A DNA stretch of 64,000 nt from positions 3,027,820-3,091,819 of the forward strand of contig CM030937.1 in NCBI GenBank assembly GCA_018136815.1, written 5' to 3'. A program made the translations under genes and the position numbers. The notes beneath the pieces are model-generated. The model ran no database searches, was not told the DNA's origin, and was given only the letters and a program-made list of their open reading frames with translations. This document shows positions 1 through 11,350 of the stretch, piece by piece. The DNA is from Isochrysis galbana. Its lineage: Eukaryota > Haptophyta > Isochrysidales > Isochrysidaceae. Position 1 is the first letter of the stretch, and each line of letters begins with the position of its first letter.

Positions 1-119
1 CGTTCTCGGTTTCGCTCTCGCCTCGTTGTAACAAGCAATCTTACAACAACCACAACCACAACACCACCACAACACACGCACTCGGTCGCTCACGCTCGCT
101 CGCCGTCCTGATCACGGGG

Positions 120-350
120 GCCCAGGGGGAGGAGGGGTTGGTCAGAGCGTCAGAGCGACAAGCTGGCTAGCACGGCGGGCCAGGGCGTGCAATCTGTGCC
201 TAGCTCTCTGGGAGAGTCTGGGCAGTCTGAGTGAGTCCCCCTGCATGCCAAGAGGCAGCGCAGGAGCGCAGGGGGGTGGATGGTTCTCGCCCCCCATGAG
301 GAGAGTCAAAGAGAGTGGGGGGGGGGGCGCGAGGCCCCCCTCCATGGCGA
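120..350. repeat. Degenerate copy of the 0.75-kb retroelement family
   Basis: This G-rich stretch (GGGGGAGGAGGGGTTGG near 127-143, a CCCCCCATG block near 290) follows the same order of blocks as the better preserved copies at 13967-14724 and 44856-46729. It is strongly diverged, no target duplication can be recognised, and no coding region is seen in it. Confidence 0.45.
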
Positions 351-785
351 CCGATCATAAGATTAGTGCAGGATCAAAGCAAGAGGTTGGGGTGCCCCCG
401 GCCGAGCTACTCTGAGTTGTGAGAGGAGAGTACTTTGGCATTGGAAATCTGGCCATGGTGGCTAGCGTAGCAGTTAATAAATCGCATGAAGCTGAGTACA
501 TCAGAACGTAGCATAGAAAATAGATGGACCTAGGCGCATGATCCAGAACTTGCGCCGCTGCCAGACTCCGAGCAAGCATGATTGAGCAGAGCATGGAATT
601 GCTCAAACAGGTATTTGATCCTGCAAATAAGTGAATGGAGACGGGTCCTCTCCAGCACTCTGCATCCACCTCAATGCAGGCCAGGGGCGTGATCAGCGGC
701 CCGAGTGAGCAGAACGCCTCAAAAGTGACGCAACACGCCGTACAAAACAATTGCGTAACCTCTCTATCGTCACCAAGGAAAGTGT

Positions 786-1703
786 TCATCGCATCGGACG
801 TCCGGTGGATGTGGGTTCGTCAAAACCATTTGATGAGTGCACATCAATCTCGAGCATCCGCATGGGGACGTAACACACCGTGCTTGCTACAAACCCGCAC
901 CGAGGGCATGCCTGCGGGCAACCCATGGAAGGTACAAGGTTGACCAACTTCAGCGAATCAAGAGCATGCTCACCCCCTGAAAGGAGCATCTTTTCTATCC
1001 TATGAGCTTTGACCATTCCAATATCCGTGAGGTCATACACGGATACGCCATCAAAATGTAGCACGGCGGGCGCCCCATCAGCAAAAGTGTCGAGGCCAAG
1101 GGCTGGGTCACGCATCCACAGCTTGGCAGACCACCTCACATGGATCTGAAATAATGGCACAGGGAGGGGAGGATGAGCTAGCCGTAGCTCTGGGACTAGG
1201 GAGCTTCACGAGTGATGGCAGCTCTGGCTCACCGCTGAGTCATCATCCACATCGATGCGATATGTCAGCTGAGCATCCTGCATCGCCGCTCTCCGAAAAA
1301 AACGGAGCATCCCGAAGACCCGCTCATACTGCGCCAGCCCACGAACCCTAGTCTGCCCAGACGGATCAATCAGCACGATATCCGGCGCAAACAGGCTGAG
1401 GTCTGGAGGCTTGGTGAAGAGGAGAGGGTAATCGTGCCGGAGTATATCGATGAGATGGCCACGGTTCAGCTCAAACTCGTTGGGTGTTCGCCTTCGCTCG
1501 GGTGTGGGAACCTTTGAAAAGAGCCAGCGGACCGGCAGTGGTTGTGCTGTGTGGCCAGAGGCAAGCTCTGTGCAGGAGCCTTGCTGGTGAGCAGAGTGCG
1601 CGCAGTAGAGGTGGGCGGGCGCGCCCGGTCGTATGGCTGCACCCAGCCCACGCACGACCGATACGCAATGCAGCAGCGGGAGCAGCATGTGCGGTCCAGG
1701 CAT
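786..1703 (-). CDS. DUF2358-like protein (plastid/cyanobacterial family)
   Basis: Two exons on the minus strand, 1703-1233 and 1145-786, joined across an 87-nt GT-AG intron; about 276 residues. After a hydrophobic leader (MLLPLLHCV...) the protein has the layout of DUF2358: a helix with LRHDYPLLF, then LFAPDIVLIDPSG, then GLAQYERVFGMLRFFRR. Exon 2 adds the strand motif IHVRWSAKLWM and the turn FDGVSVYDLTDIGMVKAHRI, which matches the family's typical 'DG.S.Y.L...G.I..H..D' ending. The family has a nuclear-transport-factor-2-like (cone) fold and is common in cyanobacteria and plastids; its function is not established. The C-terminus after about residue 210 is unlike the family, so exon 2 may instead splice onward (possible donor near 940, possible last exon near 361-450). 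The start was chosen as the first Met of the open frame. Confidence 0.7.
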
Positions 1704-3030
1704 GCAGGTCGCCCGGCGAGCGGCCGGCGCAGCGGGGGGCGGAGGGGGCGGGGGGGGGGGGGGGGATGGGAAGGGGTGGCAGGGCGGGGGACAGCGTCCC
1801 TGGGGGAAGGGGGGGGGAAGGGGGCTCTTGGCCGGGGTGGCAAGAGGAAAGTGATGAGAGAGAGATGAGTGGCGACTGATGAGAGAGGGCGGGACGGGCC
1901 GCGGGGGGAAGAGGAAAAGCAGGGGGGGCTCTTCCTTTCCTCTGGTGTGGGATGTACAAAGTACAAACAGATTCAGAGGACAAGAATACTACTACTCTAC
2001 TCTACTATATTGCTACTCCGTACCTAGCTCCTCTAGTCTAGCCAATTCCTGGCTTCCTAGCACACTAGTTCTCCCACTTCGTAATTTTGGTCCGTGCATG
2101 AGAGGGCCAACGCACCGGTATTGTCGAATTGAGAGTACATATCACAAGGAGGCCGCGGCGCGGCCCCCAGTGATGTGACTGCGGCGTGGCGCGCCGCGCC
2201 TCCTGTTACTTCATCGCGCGTTAAAAGATAAAAGATACCAAAGGGGGCCACTGAACACACAGAGCACCAGAGCCACACTAACAGTATCGCTTGCAAATCA
2301 AACGCGCACACGGGGGGATTGCGTGATTGCATGGGAGACTCACACAAGCGAACAAGGCGAGAAGGGGAGAGATCACGGCTCGACTCAAGCGGCCCTCTCC
2401 CCCTCCTCATCTCCTCATCTCACCCTGAGTTCTACGGTGCACACCACGCAAAACCACCCGCGACACCCCCTCCTAAGCGGAGTGCGGAGTATACGGGGTA
2501 CGCGGGGTATAACGGTATAACGTATGACGACGCTTACAAACGAACAAACCGAAACCGAATCAACTCCCACACTTCGATGTACTTTAGACTAGTGTATGCT
2601 TGTGACGACCGTGTCGGCCAAGAGGGCCAAAAGAGAGGGCCAAGGGAGAAGGCCAGAGGGCTAGAGAGCGAGAGGCCAAAGGGGCAGAATAAAGAGGTTC
2701 CCTACTAGGCCAATCCATCAAGGCAGAGAATACCGCGATGGGGGCCCTCCGCACCCCGCGGACGGACGACGGTGGTGACGGGCTGGCCCGCCCGCTCCCT
2801 TCCCTCGCTGTCTGCGTCTCTTGTCTCTTCGTCTCTCTGTCTCTGTGTCTCTCTGTCGCTCTGTCGCGCTCTCTCCTCTGCCTCTCTCTTCCCTCTCTCC
2901 CTCCCTCTCCCTCTCCCTTCCCCTCTCCCTCTTCCCCTTCTTCTCACGGACGGCACACGCAGCTAGCGAGTAGAGAGCGGACCTCAGGGTTGAGGGAAAA
3001 GCAGACGCGGTCACGCCGCTGTGAGAGTAC
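1704..3030. other. Gene-poor stretch with poly-G and CT-rich tracts
   Basis: No open frame here looks like a protein. The stretch holds a G-rich tract at about 1733-1825 and a CT microsatellite-like tract at about 2815-2942. It lies between the divergent starts of the DUF2358-like gene and the alpha-galactosidase and probably contains both promoters; no specific promoter element can be identified. Confidence 0.6.
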
Positions 3031-3033
3031 AGC

Positions 3034-5397
3034 ATGGTCCACAACGGCGGGGCAGACGCACCCCTGCGAGGGCGGGGCCTCGCCATGCGCATGGTGTTGC
3101 TCGCTGTGTCAACAGTGGCTGTCGACAATGGCAAGGGCATCCAGCCGCCAATGGGATGGCGCTCCTGGAACCTTTACGGTGGCAACGTCAACCAGAAGCT
3201 CATAGAGAGAGTGATGGACGGGATGGTCTCACGCAATCGCACGGTCGACGGAGTGCCCACCTCGCTCTGCGACCTTGGCTATTGTGATGTCGGGCTCGAC
3301 GACAATTGGCAGGTCTGTGGCAAGAAGGGATCAGGCAGCAAGTACTCGTACCACGACAGCGCAGGCTTACCCGTTGTCAGTGAAAGTCGTTTTCCCGATC
3401 TGAAGGCGATGACGAACAAAGCCCACAGTCTCGGCCTTACGGCAGGCTGGTACCATAATAACTGCATTTGTGCTGAGAGCAAGTGTGGTACTGGAGTGTA
3501 TCATGGGGAGACAGACCAGACCTGCTATGAGGGTGACGTCGCAGCCCTAATTGAATTTGGCTTCGACTCGGTGCGCCCAAATCGACCCTATCAAATACAT
3601 TTCGTGGGGCTTGACCGGCACTGTTGATTGCAGTTGTTCGCAACCGGCACTGCAAGTGACCGACACTGGCGAGAAAAGTTGCAATCGGTCAACACTCACC
3701 CCATCCGAGCAAGCGGATGGACATGGTGGAGTGAGACCCGTGTCAATATTGCGATCCCATGCTCGTAGGTTAAATTAGACAACTGCGGAACAATGAAAGA
3801 CCTCGATCTTTGGTATCGCCTCATGAATGCAAGCGGCCGGGCTATCCTCATCGAGAACTGCCATTGGGGTGTCACCATACCAAACGCAACATGGTAAGCG
3901 TCTTTTAGGATTTGCCAGTGCATGCACCTTGGGTCTTAGCGTCATCACGAAACGCCACGAGAAAAGACCTCAATCTATTGCCGCTCGGCTGCAGTGTTGA
4001 TGCCAGTGCGTCGTCTGGACGCAAAGGAGAGTCCGCATACCGTGTACAAACTCGCAGAGGATCGAGAAAGTACTACTACGGTTAGCCGTCTTGTGCATTG
4101 ATTACTCATCACGCATTCTTTCCCTGCTTTTGTTGCTCTCAAAAGGTGTCCGTGGAATACCTTCCGTACCTCTGGTGATGTCCGCGCGAACTACGGATCC
4201 GTAGTGCGAAACCTGCAAACAACCGTGCAGTGGGCAACGCAAGGACTATCTCGGCCTGGATGCTGGGCGTATCCGGACATGCTTGAGGTGGGTCACCCGC
4301 CCACAATCGTGGCATTAGCATGACCACCACGATTCAGCAGATTATTCACTGGCGATCTCTACTCTTTGCTGATGCTAGGTTGGCTGTAAGCATGGTCCCG
4401 GAGACGGGCTAAACGAAGCGGAGACTCGCTCGCATTTCGGTGCTTGGGTCATTGTATCCTCACCTCTTGTACTCTCACATGATGTACGCGTGCTCCGCTT
4501 CTTTGCCATTCGATCTCGGGTTACACCTCTGCCAATCACAGCATATGCTGCCAAGTGTGAGGACATTTTTTACGTCCTTTGCACAGGTGAACGACCCTGC
4601 CGTCTCCGATGCCATTTGGCCCATTATCTCGAATAAGAAGGCCATCCAGATCAATCAGGCATGGGCAGGACATTCTGGGTCACCATTCATGCAATCGGAT
4701 GAAATGGTGTGCAGGCGACCTCCCTAACTCCCAAACCTCACTCGCGACTGACAACCGCACGACATTCTCTATTTAGCATATGGAATGTTGCTCCGCGTGA
4801 GTGTGCAAAAGTCCTCGTTGATCTCGCAACAAATTACTACTCCAGTGGCATCACGAACAGAAGCAGATTGGCGAAATCCTTGCGCACCGACTTTTTTCTC
4901 CCCCCTTTCCCCTGTTTCAGGTCGCCCACACTTGGATGGAACCCCTCGGCAAGTCTGGCCACCCTATTCGAGGACTGGAGCTTCCCGCATCTTTTCGGCA
5001 AGAATCCGCACTAGCGCCAAAGTGGCAATACTTTTACAAACCGCTAGCGCCCTTCGGGGCCTCTACGGCGGTGTTACTCATGAATCATGGCGCGACGAGT
5101 GCGGATTTGACGGTCAGCTTCAGCGATATCCCGGGCGTCAAATGCACTATCTGCAAGGTGAGGTTGAGCATCTCTCTTCGATTGAATAAGTTCCTCCACA
5201 ATAAGCCCTCGACGCCGGTTTCCAACACTAGTGGCGCCATGCCCCTCGCGTCGTTGCAGGTTTATGACGTATGGACACAGCAAGACTTAGGACATTTCAC
5301 CACCTCGTTTACGGCAAAGTCTCTAGGAGCTCATGACTCCACCTTCTTGACTATCTCACCTACGGCAGTGGCCAACCCCGAGGTTTTGGTGTCTTGA
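3034..5397 (+). CDS. Alpha-galactosidase, glycoside hydrolase family 27
   Basis: Seven exons can be traced: 3034-3570, 3769-3893, 4146-4287, 4379-4483, 4587-4706, 4921-5157 and 5260-5397. All introns are GT-AG and all phases agree, giving 467 residues, a usual GH27 length. The catalytic barrel begins with PPMGWRSWN. The nucleophile Asp lies in KLDNCG at the start of exon 2, and the acid/base Asp in CWAYPDMLEVG across exons 3-4. WCPWNTFRTSGD and GLNEAETRSHFGAWVI are also typical family segments. The C-terminal exons (WQYFYKPL, VYDVWTQQDLG) form the beta-sandwich domain. A short hydrophobic leader (MRMVLLAVSTVAV, Met at 3085) suggests secretion or a vacuolar/lysosomal route, so 3085 is an alternative start. 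The enzyme removes terminal alpha-galactose from oligosaccharides or glycolipids. The reading frame is intact. Confidence 0.93.
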
Positions 5398-5564
5398 TTT
5401 CACACCGATTTCGCACAACACCAGCTCTCGTCTCGACGGCGAATGACTTGAGGGGCCGTCGAGATCTAAGTAAGGAGCTCGAAGACAAGGAGCGAGTTCT
5501 CTCGACGAATTCTCGATATTACGGAGAGGCGATGCCACTATGTATGTAGTCCTCCCATCTGTAA

Positions 5565-5620
5565 TAAAAATCAAGAATAAAAACATCTGAAGATTCTGGG
5601 CTAACACCTACTATGGACTA
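5565..5620 (-). repeat. Retroelement 3'-end fragment (TTAGCCC...CAGATG tail)
   Basis: On the minus strand this reads GTAGGTGTTAGCCCAGAATC followed by TTCAGATGTTTTTATT. Near-identical tails occur on the plus strand at about 25560-25595 and 56590-56632, each ending in a T run. This is the pattern of 3' ends of one retroposon family, distinct from the GGCGAGAATATTAAAAG family elsewhere in the window. Confidence 0.55.
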
Positions 5621-5837
5621 AGAAGGTGCAACTTGAGGTTCCCTTTTTTTCACGCTTCCCCCGCCTATGTTGATGTATAAACAGCTTTGCCCCGCTCAAC
5701 TTTGCTGGTCGGAGGAGTAACGGGTAACGGCCACCTGCCATTTTGCCACCATGCCAGCTTGTGTTCAAGAATGCAACCATAAACGTCAGCCAGGTGGTAA
5801 TCACATGCGGCATTGCGCCTTGGCGGTCTAGGTCTAT

Positions 5838-6626
5838 TTGGGAGGCGAACTAGACCTAATCAGCACTCACTGCAACGAGGAATATGTAAAAGGCGACTTA
5901 ACCGCGCTTAACCATGGCTGCGATTTACATTGCGGTCATTGCACCTTTGACTCCACCTTCGGATACCCAGGTGAGGGAGCGATTCGCATCGCGACATACA
6001 ACATCAACGGCACCAAAGGCGGCGGCAAGCTTGCGGCGGTGCTCTCTCAAGCGCGTAAGGCGGGAGTAGACATACTCCTCCTCCAGGAGTTACACGCTTA
6101 CGAAGATGGCTCACACCACCGTTCACACAGAACGGCGAACCTCCTAGACTGGCACTGGTTTGTCTCGCCAGGAGAGCTAGCGGACCCGGCGAGCGGAGTG
6201 GCGGTCGGGACCCGCGACTCTAGCGGCAGAGTGGTCCCTAGAGTAGCCTCGGTAGTTGAAATCATAAAAGGAAGGTGCATAAAAGTAGACATCGAAATAG
6301 ACGAAAAACTATCCCGCCATTCCATCAGTCCCGGCCATCTCCGCCGCGCCTCCCGCCGATCGTTTCCCTTCCGTATCATCGCATATCGAGCCAGTAGTCA
6401 TGCTCGATCCGTCAGGTGTAGAATCTGCGTCGACGCGTCCCGCGCCGGGCCCGCCAAAGGGGCCCAAGGCCCCTCCTCCTGCCTCCTGCAGAACGCAGAA
6501 GCGGGCCTCCTGCCCGCTCTGCCCCCCGGCCCCTTCTCTCCAACTCCTGGCCGAAGCAGCGCGCGCGGCTGCCCTGGAACCAGTATCTCCATTAAAGCGG
6601 GAACTGGGGAAGGGGAAAGGGGTTGA
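5838..6626 (+). pseudogene. LINE endonuclease (EEP domain) fragment
   Basis: The frame carries an apurinic-endonuclease-like EEP domain: IRIATYNINGTKGGGKL is the Asn-containing first strand motif, followed by AGVDILLLQEL (the catalytic Glu strand), then SGVAVGTRDSSGRVV. These are the first motifs of the target-nicking endonuclease of non-LTR retrotransposons. Homology stops near DIEIDEKL (about 6310), before the HxD motifs and before any reverse transcriptase, so this is a truncated dead copy. An upstream CxxH/C segment (residues 27-38) may be part of a zinc knuckle. The downstream half of the frame is low-complexity and probably not LINE-derived. Confidence 0.72.
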
Positions 6627-6961
6627 CGGTGGTTACGGTTGGGTAGTAGGGAGGTTCACAAGCACGCTGCCTCAAGCCGCACTTGTAGCGGGGATTTTTA
6701 AGAAGATTTTTTTGTGTGTATATGTGTATATGGTGCATGCTCATGCGCGTGCCTGTATATTCTTATTACTACTACTACAATTATTGCGGTTTTATAAGTA
6801 GTAATAATAAGTATTATAATTGGGACCACAGGTACTGCACAGGTACCGCACAGTATGCGGGCCCCTCAGACCTTGTGGCACCTGCATACCGGTGGAACAA
6901 CTTAGTATTCAAATGTTGGTGCCTTGCGTTGTAGCACTCGCCAACAGAAATAGTGTGCGTT
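6627..6961. other. AT-richer spacer
   Basis: Nothing coding is seen. The stretch contains TATA/ATAC-rich sequence and a short duplication ACAGGTACCGCACAG. It lies at the 3' end of the minus-strand gene that follows. Confidence 0.5.
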
Positions 6962-8171
6962 CTATGCGCTGGCTGCGCTTGACCTAACCAGCAAGTGCTC
7001 CCTAGCTAGCGCCTCAAAAACCTTCAAGCGTTTGCTCATGTCGACAACACATTCCTCAAGAGCCATGGTTCTCTTGACCAGCATCGCTTCAAGTGCATCG
7101 ACCCGGTTCTGAAGTCGTTGCAGCGCATCGTCTGCGTTCCTCTTGCCTAGCTGGCTCTGCATGGGCGCGGAACGACGCTCTGAAGCAGTTGGGCGCAGTC
7201 GTGTGATACCCTTGAACGGAGGTGAAAACACGGTCAGATTTGGGTTGAATCGGAGAGTCTCTGTCGGGACATCGAGGCACACCAGCAGCTTGAAGCGCCG
7301 GTCATGTATCCGCGATGACAGCGCTCGCTGACCGAGCTGGAGGCGGACAGACACTTCCCCATTCGCTGGCACATCGATGGGTGGCGCTTCGGTCGGTGCG
7401 AGGTCTGGGCGCACGATGAGAGGAAAGCGGCGATCCTCTTCCGGGAGCAGGGGTCCGACAGGATAGTCGTCCTCCGTGACGAGCCGAATGCAGATGCGGC
7501 ACGGGCCGTAAGGTGCGCCATTTTGACGCCTCACGGATATTGTCAGCATGAACGCACGCAAGTTGGAGATCTCGAATGCATCTCCGTTGTTCCTGTCGGT
7601 CCTGACACGATGCGTTTCCTGCAGGTACAGAGGACGTGGAGATGAGCCATCGGAGGCAACCGACAGAGGACGTGGAGATGAGCCGTCGGAGGCGACCGAC
7701 GGCGCAATACGACGCGGGGCATGATTGTGTGCTTACCATGCTCTCCAAACGGATCACGACGTCATCAAGACGAACCATTGCGTCACGGCTGCATTCATAC
7801 TTGAGTGGCGAGTCAATGATCTGCAGCAGTTGGTTGACGTTCAGCAACAGATTCGAGCCGGAGAGATTGGGCTGCTCGCCCTGGAAGTGGCTGGTGACCG
7901 CGGTAGGTGCGCTCGACTCGCTCCCACTCCCCTCGTCCTCTGCTGTCAAGTGGTCGTCATCCCTGAAGTTAATTAGGTCAGCCATGTCAAGACCCTCCAA
8001 ATCCACACGATCGGAGCACTCCAGCTCGAGCGAAAAGTCGGAGCCGTACGCCAGTGGCCGCAGGAGTTGGGTGAAACAGTTAGACGCTGCGACGCTTGGA
8101 TTCCCAATAAACACAGCGCAACGCTCGATGGTGCGCATAGGGCGCGGAAGTGGAAGCGGGAAGGAAGTCAT
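6962..8171 (-). CDS. Unknown two-exon protein with C-terminal coiled coil
   Basis: Exon 1 is 8171-7737 and exon 2 is 7618-6962, joined across a 118-nt GT-AG intron in phase 0, giving 363 residues. The acceptor chosen (CTGCAG ending at 7619) is the one that keeps the frame. Exon 1 has an acidic middle (LTAEDEGSGSESS) and a hydrophobic helix (LLLNVNQLLQIIDS). Exon 2 encodes a beta-rich segment (AFMLTISVRRQNG, PYGPCRICIRLVTEDD, FKLLVCLDVP) and ends in a heptad-like helix with DALQRLQNRVDALEAMLVKR. I do not recognise the family. The beta-rich middle could be an immunoglobulin-like DNA-binding or scaffold fold, but no diagnostic motif supports a specific claim. Codon use and the intact splice sites argue for a functional gene. 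Confidence 0.68.
7627..7698. repeat. Two-copy 36-bp tandem repeat inside an intron
   Basis: Two consecutive 36-bp units starting ACAGAGGACGTGGAGATGAG differ at two positions. They fill most of the 118-nt intron of the minus-strand gene, so the intron has grown by local duplication. Confidence 0.8.
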
Positions 8172-8579
8172 TATTGTAGAGCACGGTAGATGCAGAAAGT
8201 GATGCGGAGGTCGCGTTCCGTCGAAAGAGGACTAGATAATTTTATTGCTGTTCATACTTTTGATTTAATAAAAAATCGGCCAAATAGAAGTGAAATCATG
8301 ATTTATTTTGTAGTTTATTCACGTAGCAAGCCTCAAGCCTATCGCACACAAAAGCAAAAGCTTTCACACTCACACACCACACACCACACACCGCTCGCCG
8401 CTCGCCGCTCGGTTCCAAGTTGGGCTCTCCGGCCTCCGGTTGCGGACGTTAGCGCGCCGCTTGCTTTCGAGTAGGGCGGTCAAACAGGGCTTTTAACTTC
8501 TAAGGGTGAAAATTCACTAAGTCAAGATTGAGGTTTCATCGCGAGATCTTAGGATATGCTACTGGAAACGGGTATATCA

Positions 8580-9480
8580 GGCAGAATCTAATGAGAAATA
8601 TGCACATTTTCGACGCCATTCAACACACAGACCCAAAAACGTTTTCGCGCTCGTGCGAAATCGACGTCGACCACAAAAGTGCACCACAGGTCGCGCTGTG
8701 CGACGCGCGCCTGCGTTCCCCGGGCACGGTTACCCCCGGGCAGGCAGTACAAAAGTACAAAACCCTGCGCGGGCGCACGGCGTCGCCTGCGCCCTCCACC
8801 TCGCCCCTGCTGGCATCTACTGCCAGCCCCTCGCGCGCATGCAGTGCGCGGCAGGCCGCGAGGCGTCAAAATGACGGTGCTGCGCATGATGGGCTGCCCC
8901 ATCACGCGCGGCACCGCCTCAGCATGGTGGGAGGGGGTGTCTGCTGGCCTCCTGGCCGCGCAGACCCTCGCCAGAGCGGCCACAGGCCGCGTGCGAGGCC
9001 ACTGGCGAGGCCAGCGACCATCGCTGCGGCCGCCATCGCGCGCCGCCGCAGGAGAAAAAGATCAAATTGATTATAGTTTTGCTAAACTATAACCATAGTA
9101 ATTCTAATTTTAGTCTTCATTTCACCAGTCCAAGACACATATGAGCACAGTACATGACCACCAGCATGCCCAAATGCCAATGTTTCGGTAGCCAACCAGT
9201 CTTACCATATGAGACTGTCGAATCATCGAGCGAAAAGGAGGGGTTGTCCCTCGAAATCGAACGTGAGACGCTCGAAGACACGAGGCTGTCCGTCAATTCA
9301 GCACGTCAATGCGAAAACAAAACTACTTTTTGTGCTCCATGTTGGGATGTTGTGCTATAAAAACGGGCAAACTATTGACTGGCCCGTGCTTGGCGGGCAC
9401 GACTTGTGTGTCTCCGAACGTGAATGGCCTTGGAGGTCATCCGTGTGTACAAAAAATTCCAAAAGTTGGCTCGAGATGAG
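8580..9480. repeat. 0.9-kb module shared with 55318-56310
   Basis: Long blocks match the second copy: TGCACATTTTCGACGCCATT, the GCGAAATCGACGTCGACCAC block, the GTTACCCCCGGGCA block, and the tract around 9150-9480 (CCAATGTTTCGGTAGCCAAC). Open frames on both strands (for example 8983-8588 minus) are only partly kept between the copies and match no family I know, so the module may be non-coding. Confidence 0.7.
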
Positions 9481-10324
9481 CGCAAAGTAGCCGGTGTCCA
9501 ATCGTGATTCACGACACGATTGCCCACAGAAATCGATCGCGACCATCACGCCTGAAGCTTTCAGGCCGGTGCTTGGCTAGATTACATATTGAATCTACTA
9601 GTAGCCAAAAGAACGGGCGGTCTACAACTCGAGATTCGCCCTTCTGCCCAATTTTCGAGCCCTCCGTGCGGAGAAAAATTCTCCCTTTAGACGTCAAACA
9701 AAAAGCTATCAATTCTACAGTACTGTTCGGCCGCGCGCGTCGCGCCGTCGCAGATCACGCTGCAGGCTAGCTTAAATTACATTTCTAGATTGCTACCAGC
9801 CCTATGATGCACGTGAAAATCCGAGGAGCCGACGAAAACATAGAGAGAACACCTGCCGCCGATGCTCTGGTTGAGCATTGGCGGCAGGTGTTCTCCCTGC
9901 CTCACAGCGTCGAAATACGAGTCGGGAACCTGACGTTTGGGGCGGCAAAGGAATTGTAGGTATGGGCCTGGTCGACCTGCGCCAGAGCGGGCGCGATCGG
10001 CAGCGCACCTGTCCCGCCAACGGCCAGCAAACTTTTGTCGACCAGCGAGCAGCATCGAACGCCATGGCGTCCTGGTGCTCCAGCTCGTCAATCGCGAGCC
10101 CGGGCGAATCCTGCGGGGCGAGGGTCGGGACAGTCAAGGAGCATCCTGTGACAGCCGAATGAGCCGTGTGCGAGCTGTGTGTGGTGCGTATGTGCATGCG
10201 CGGACGTCATCGCTGGGGTTCCAGGGTTTGAAATTTGCTTTATAGGCAATATGGGGCGTCGGACCCCTAATTTAAGAGGTGTGTAGGCACCTTTTAGACT
10301 AAACAAACACATCTCTCAGTGGAC

Positions 10325-10584
10325 CCTACAAACTCGCCTCGCCTCGCCAGCCCCTGCCATCACAGCCCTCCTCACACTCACCCTCGCCTCTCGCCACTCG
10401 CTCGATGTCTGTCGCTCTCGCCGCCGTCCTCGCCCTCGCTCAAGCCCGCCTGCCCGCCTTCCTCTGCTGACGGGCCTCAGCCCGTCAGCGTCTCCGAAGT
10501 CGTCTCCTCCGCCGCGCCTGCCGCCGGTCTGCCTCCTTCCTCATTGCCCTCAGGCCCTATAGGCCATTCCAATTCGTCAGAGAC
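10325..10584 (+). repeat. 3' part of an LTR (same family as 45539-46655)
   Basis: The sequence from CCCTACAAACTC to CCAATTCGTCA is nearly identical to 46396-46655, which is the 3' quarter of a solo LTR. It includes the palindrome CTGACGGGCCTCAGCCCGTCAG. The homology stops precisely at the LTR end TTCGTCA, so this is a truncated LTR inside the 8473-11350 element. Confidence 0.75.
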
Positions 10585-11350
10585 GCACCGGCGGCTGACG
10601 CATCCTCGTCAGCCACTTTAGTCATTAGTCAAGTCGGGATTGCAGAAGGCGGGGGGTTCAGACATTGGGCCGGGCTGAGTCAGGCTGTCGCGAGCCGAGC
10701 GAGCGAGTGGTGAGGGCGCAGAGGGCGCGGATAGAGGTTGAGGAGGAAAAGTGTGAGTGAGATAGAGGGTGGAGGTTGCGAGTGTATCGAGGTCCTAGAT
10801 TCAGGTATGAGAGCAGAGCAGAGGTGGCGATGACGCAGCGACAGCAGCGACGGATCAGACCCCAACCGCCATCCAACACCTATGACCACTGCACTTCTCA
10901 CACACAAACAACCACCATAACAAACGATAACAAACCCCGCCGTGACTCTGTAGTCCCAGACATGGGAAAACGCGCGAAGCTCGACAGAAAACAACAGCGT
11001 GATGCAGCAACCGAAGTGGTTTGATCTGAGCGAGGATTTACCTTCTATTTTCAAGCGTTGAAAATAATAGTCCTAAGACGAGATCCGAAGATGGCCGGGA
11101 CACCAAGCAAATTCCTACAACAAGGAGAGGGGAAGCAACCCAAATCTCTTGTGACCTGGGAGGCCAAGATGAAGGGAGCAACAGCTCTACCTATGAGGAA
11201 GGTGTCAGGTAACCTGCGCGAGACGCTTGCGCATCAGTGGGAAAGCAAATGAGCTGTCTTACTAATCGCCCAACACTGAAATTTCCTCAATTCTGAGATT
11301 GAGATGGTCATTTTTTCACCCCTTATAAAAAAACACTGTTTGACCGCCCT

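Larger units (their letters stand above)
8473..11350. mobile_element. DNA transposon-like element with AGGGCGGTCAAACA inverted ends
   Basis: The left end reads AGGGCGGTCAAACAGGGC, then TAAGGGTGAAAATTC, then AAGATTGAGG. The reverse complement of 11281-11350 repeats the same order: AGGGCGGTCAAACAGTGT, TAAGGGGTGAAAA, AGAATTGAGG. This makes terminal inverted repeats of about 65 bp. If the outer A is taken as target, both sides are flanked by TA, as in Tc1/mariner-type insertions. No transposase is recognisable inside. The interior has a 0.9-kb module repeated at 55318-56310 and an LTR fragment at 10325-10584. Further ends of the family lie at 13162, 29331, 49970, 53190 and 54863. Confidence 0.72.
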
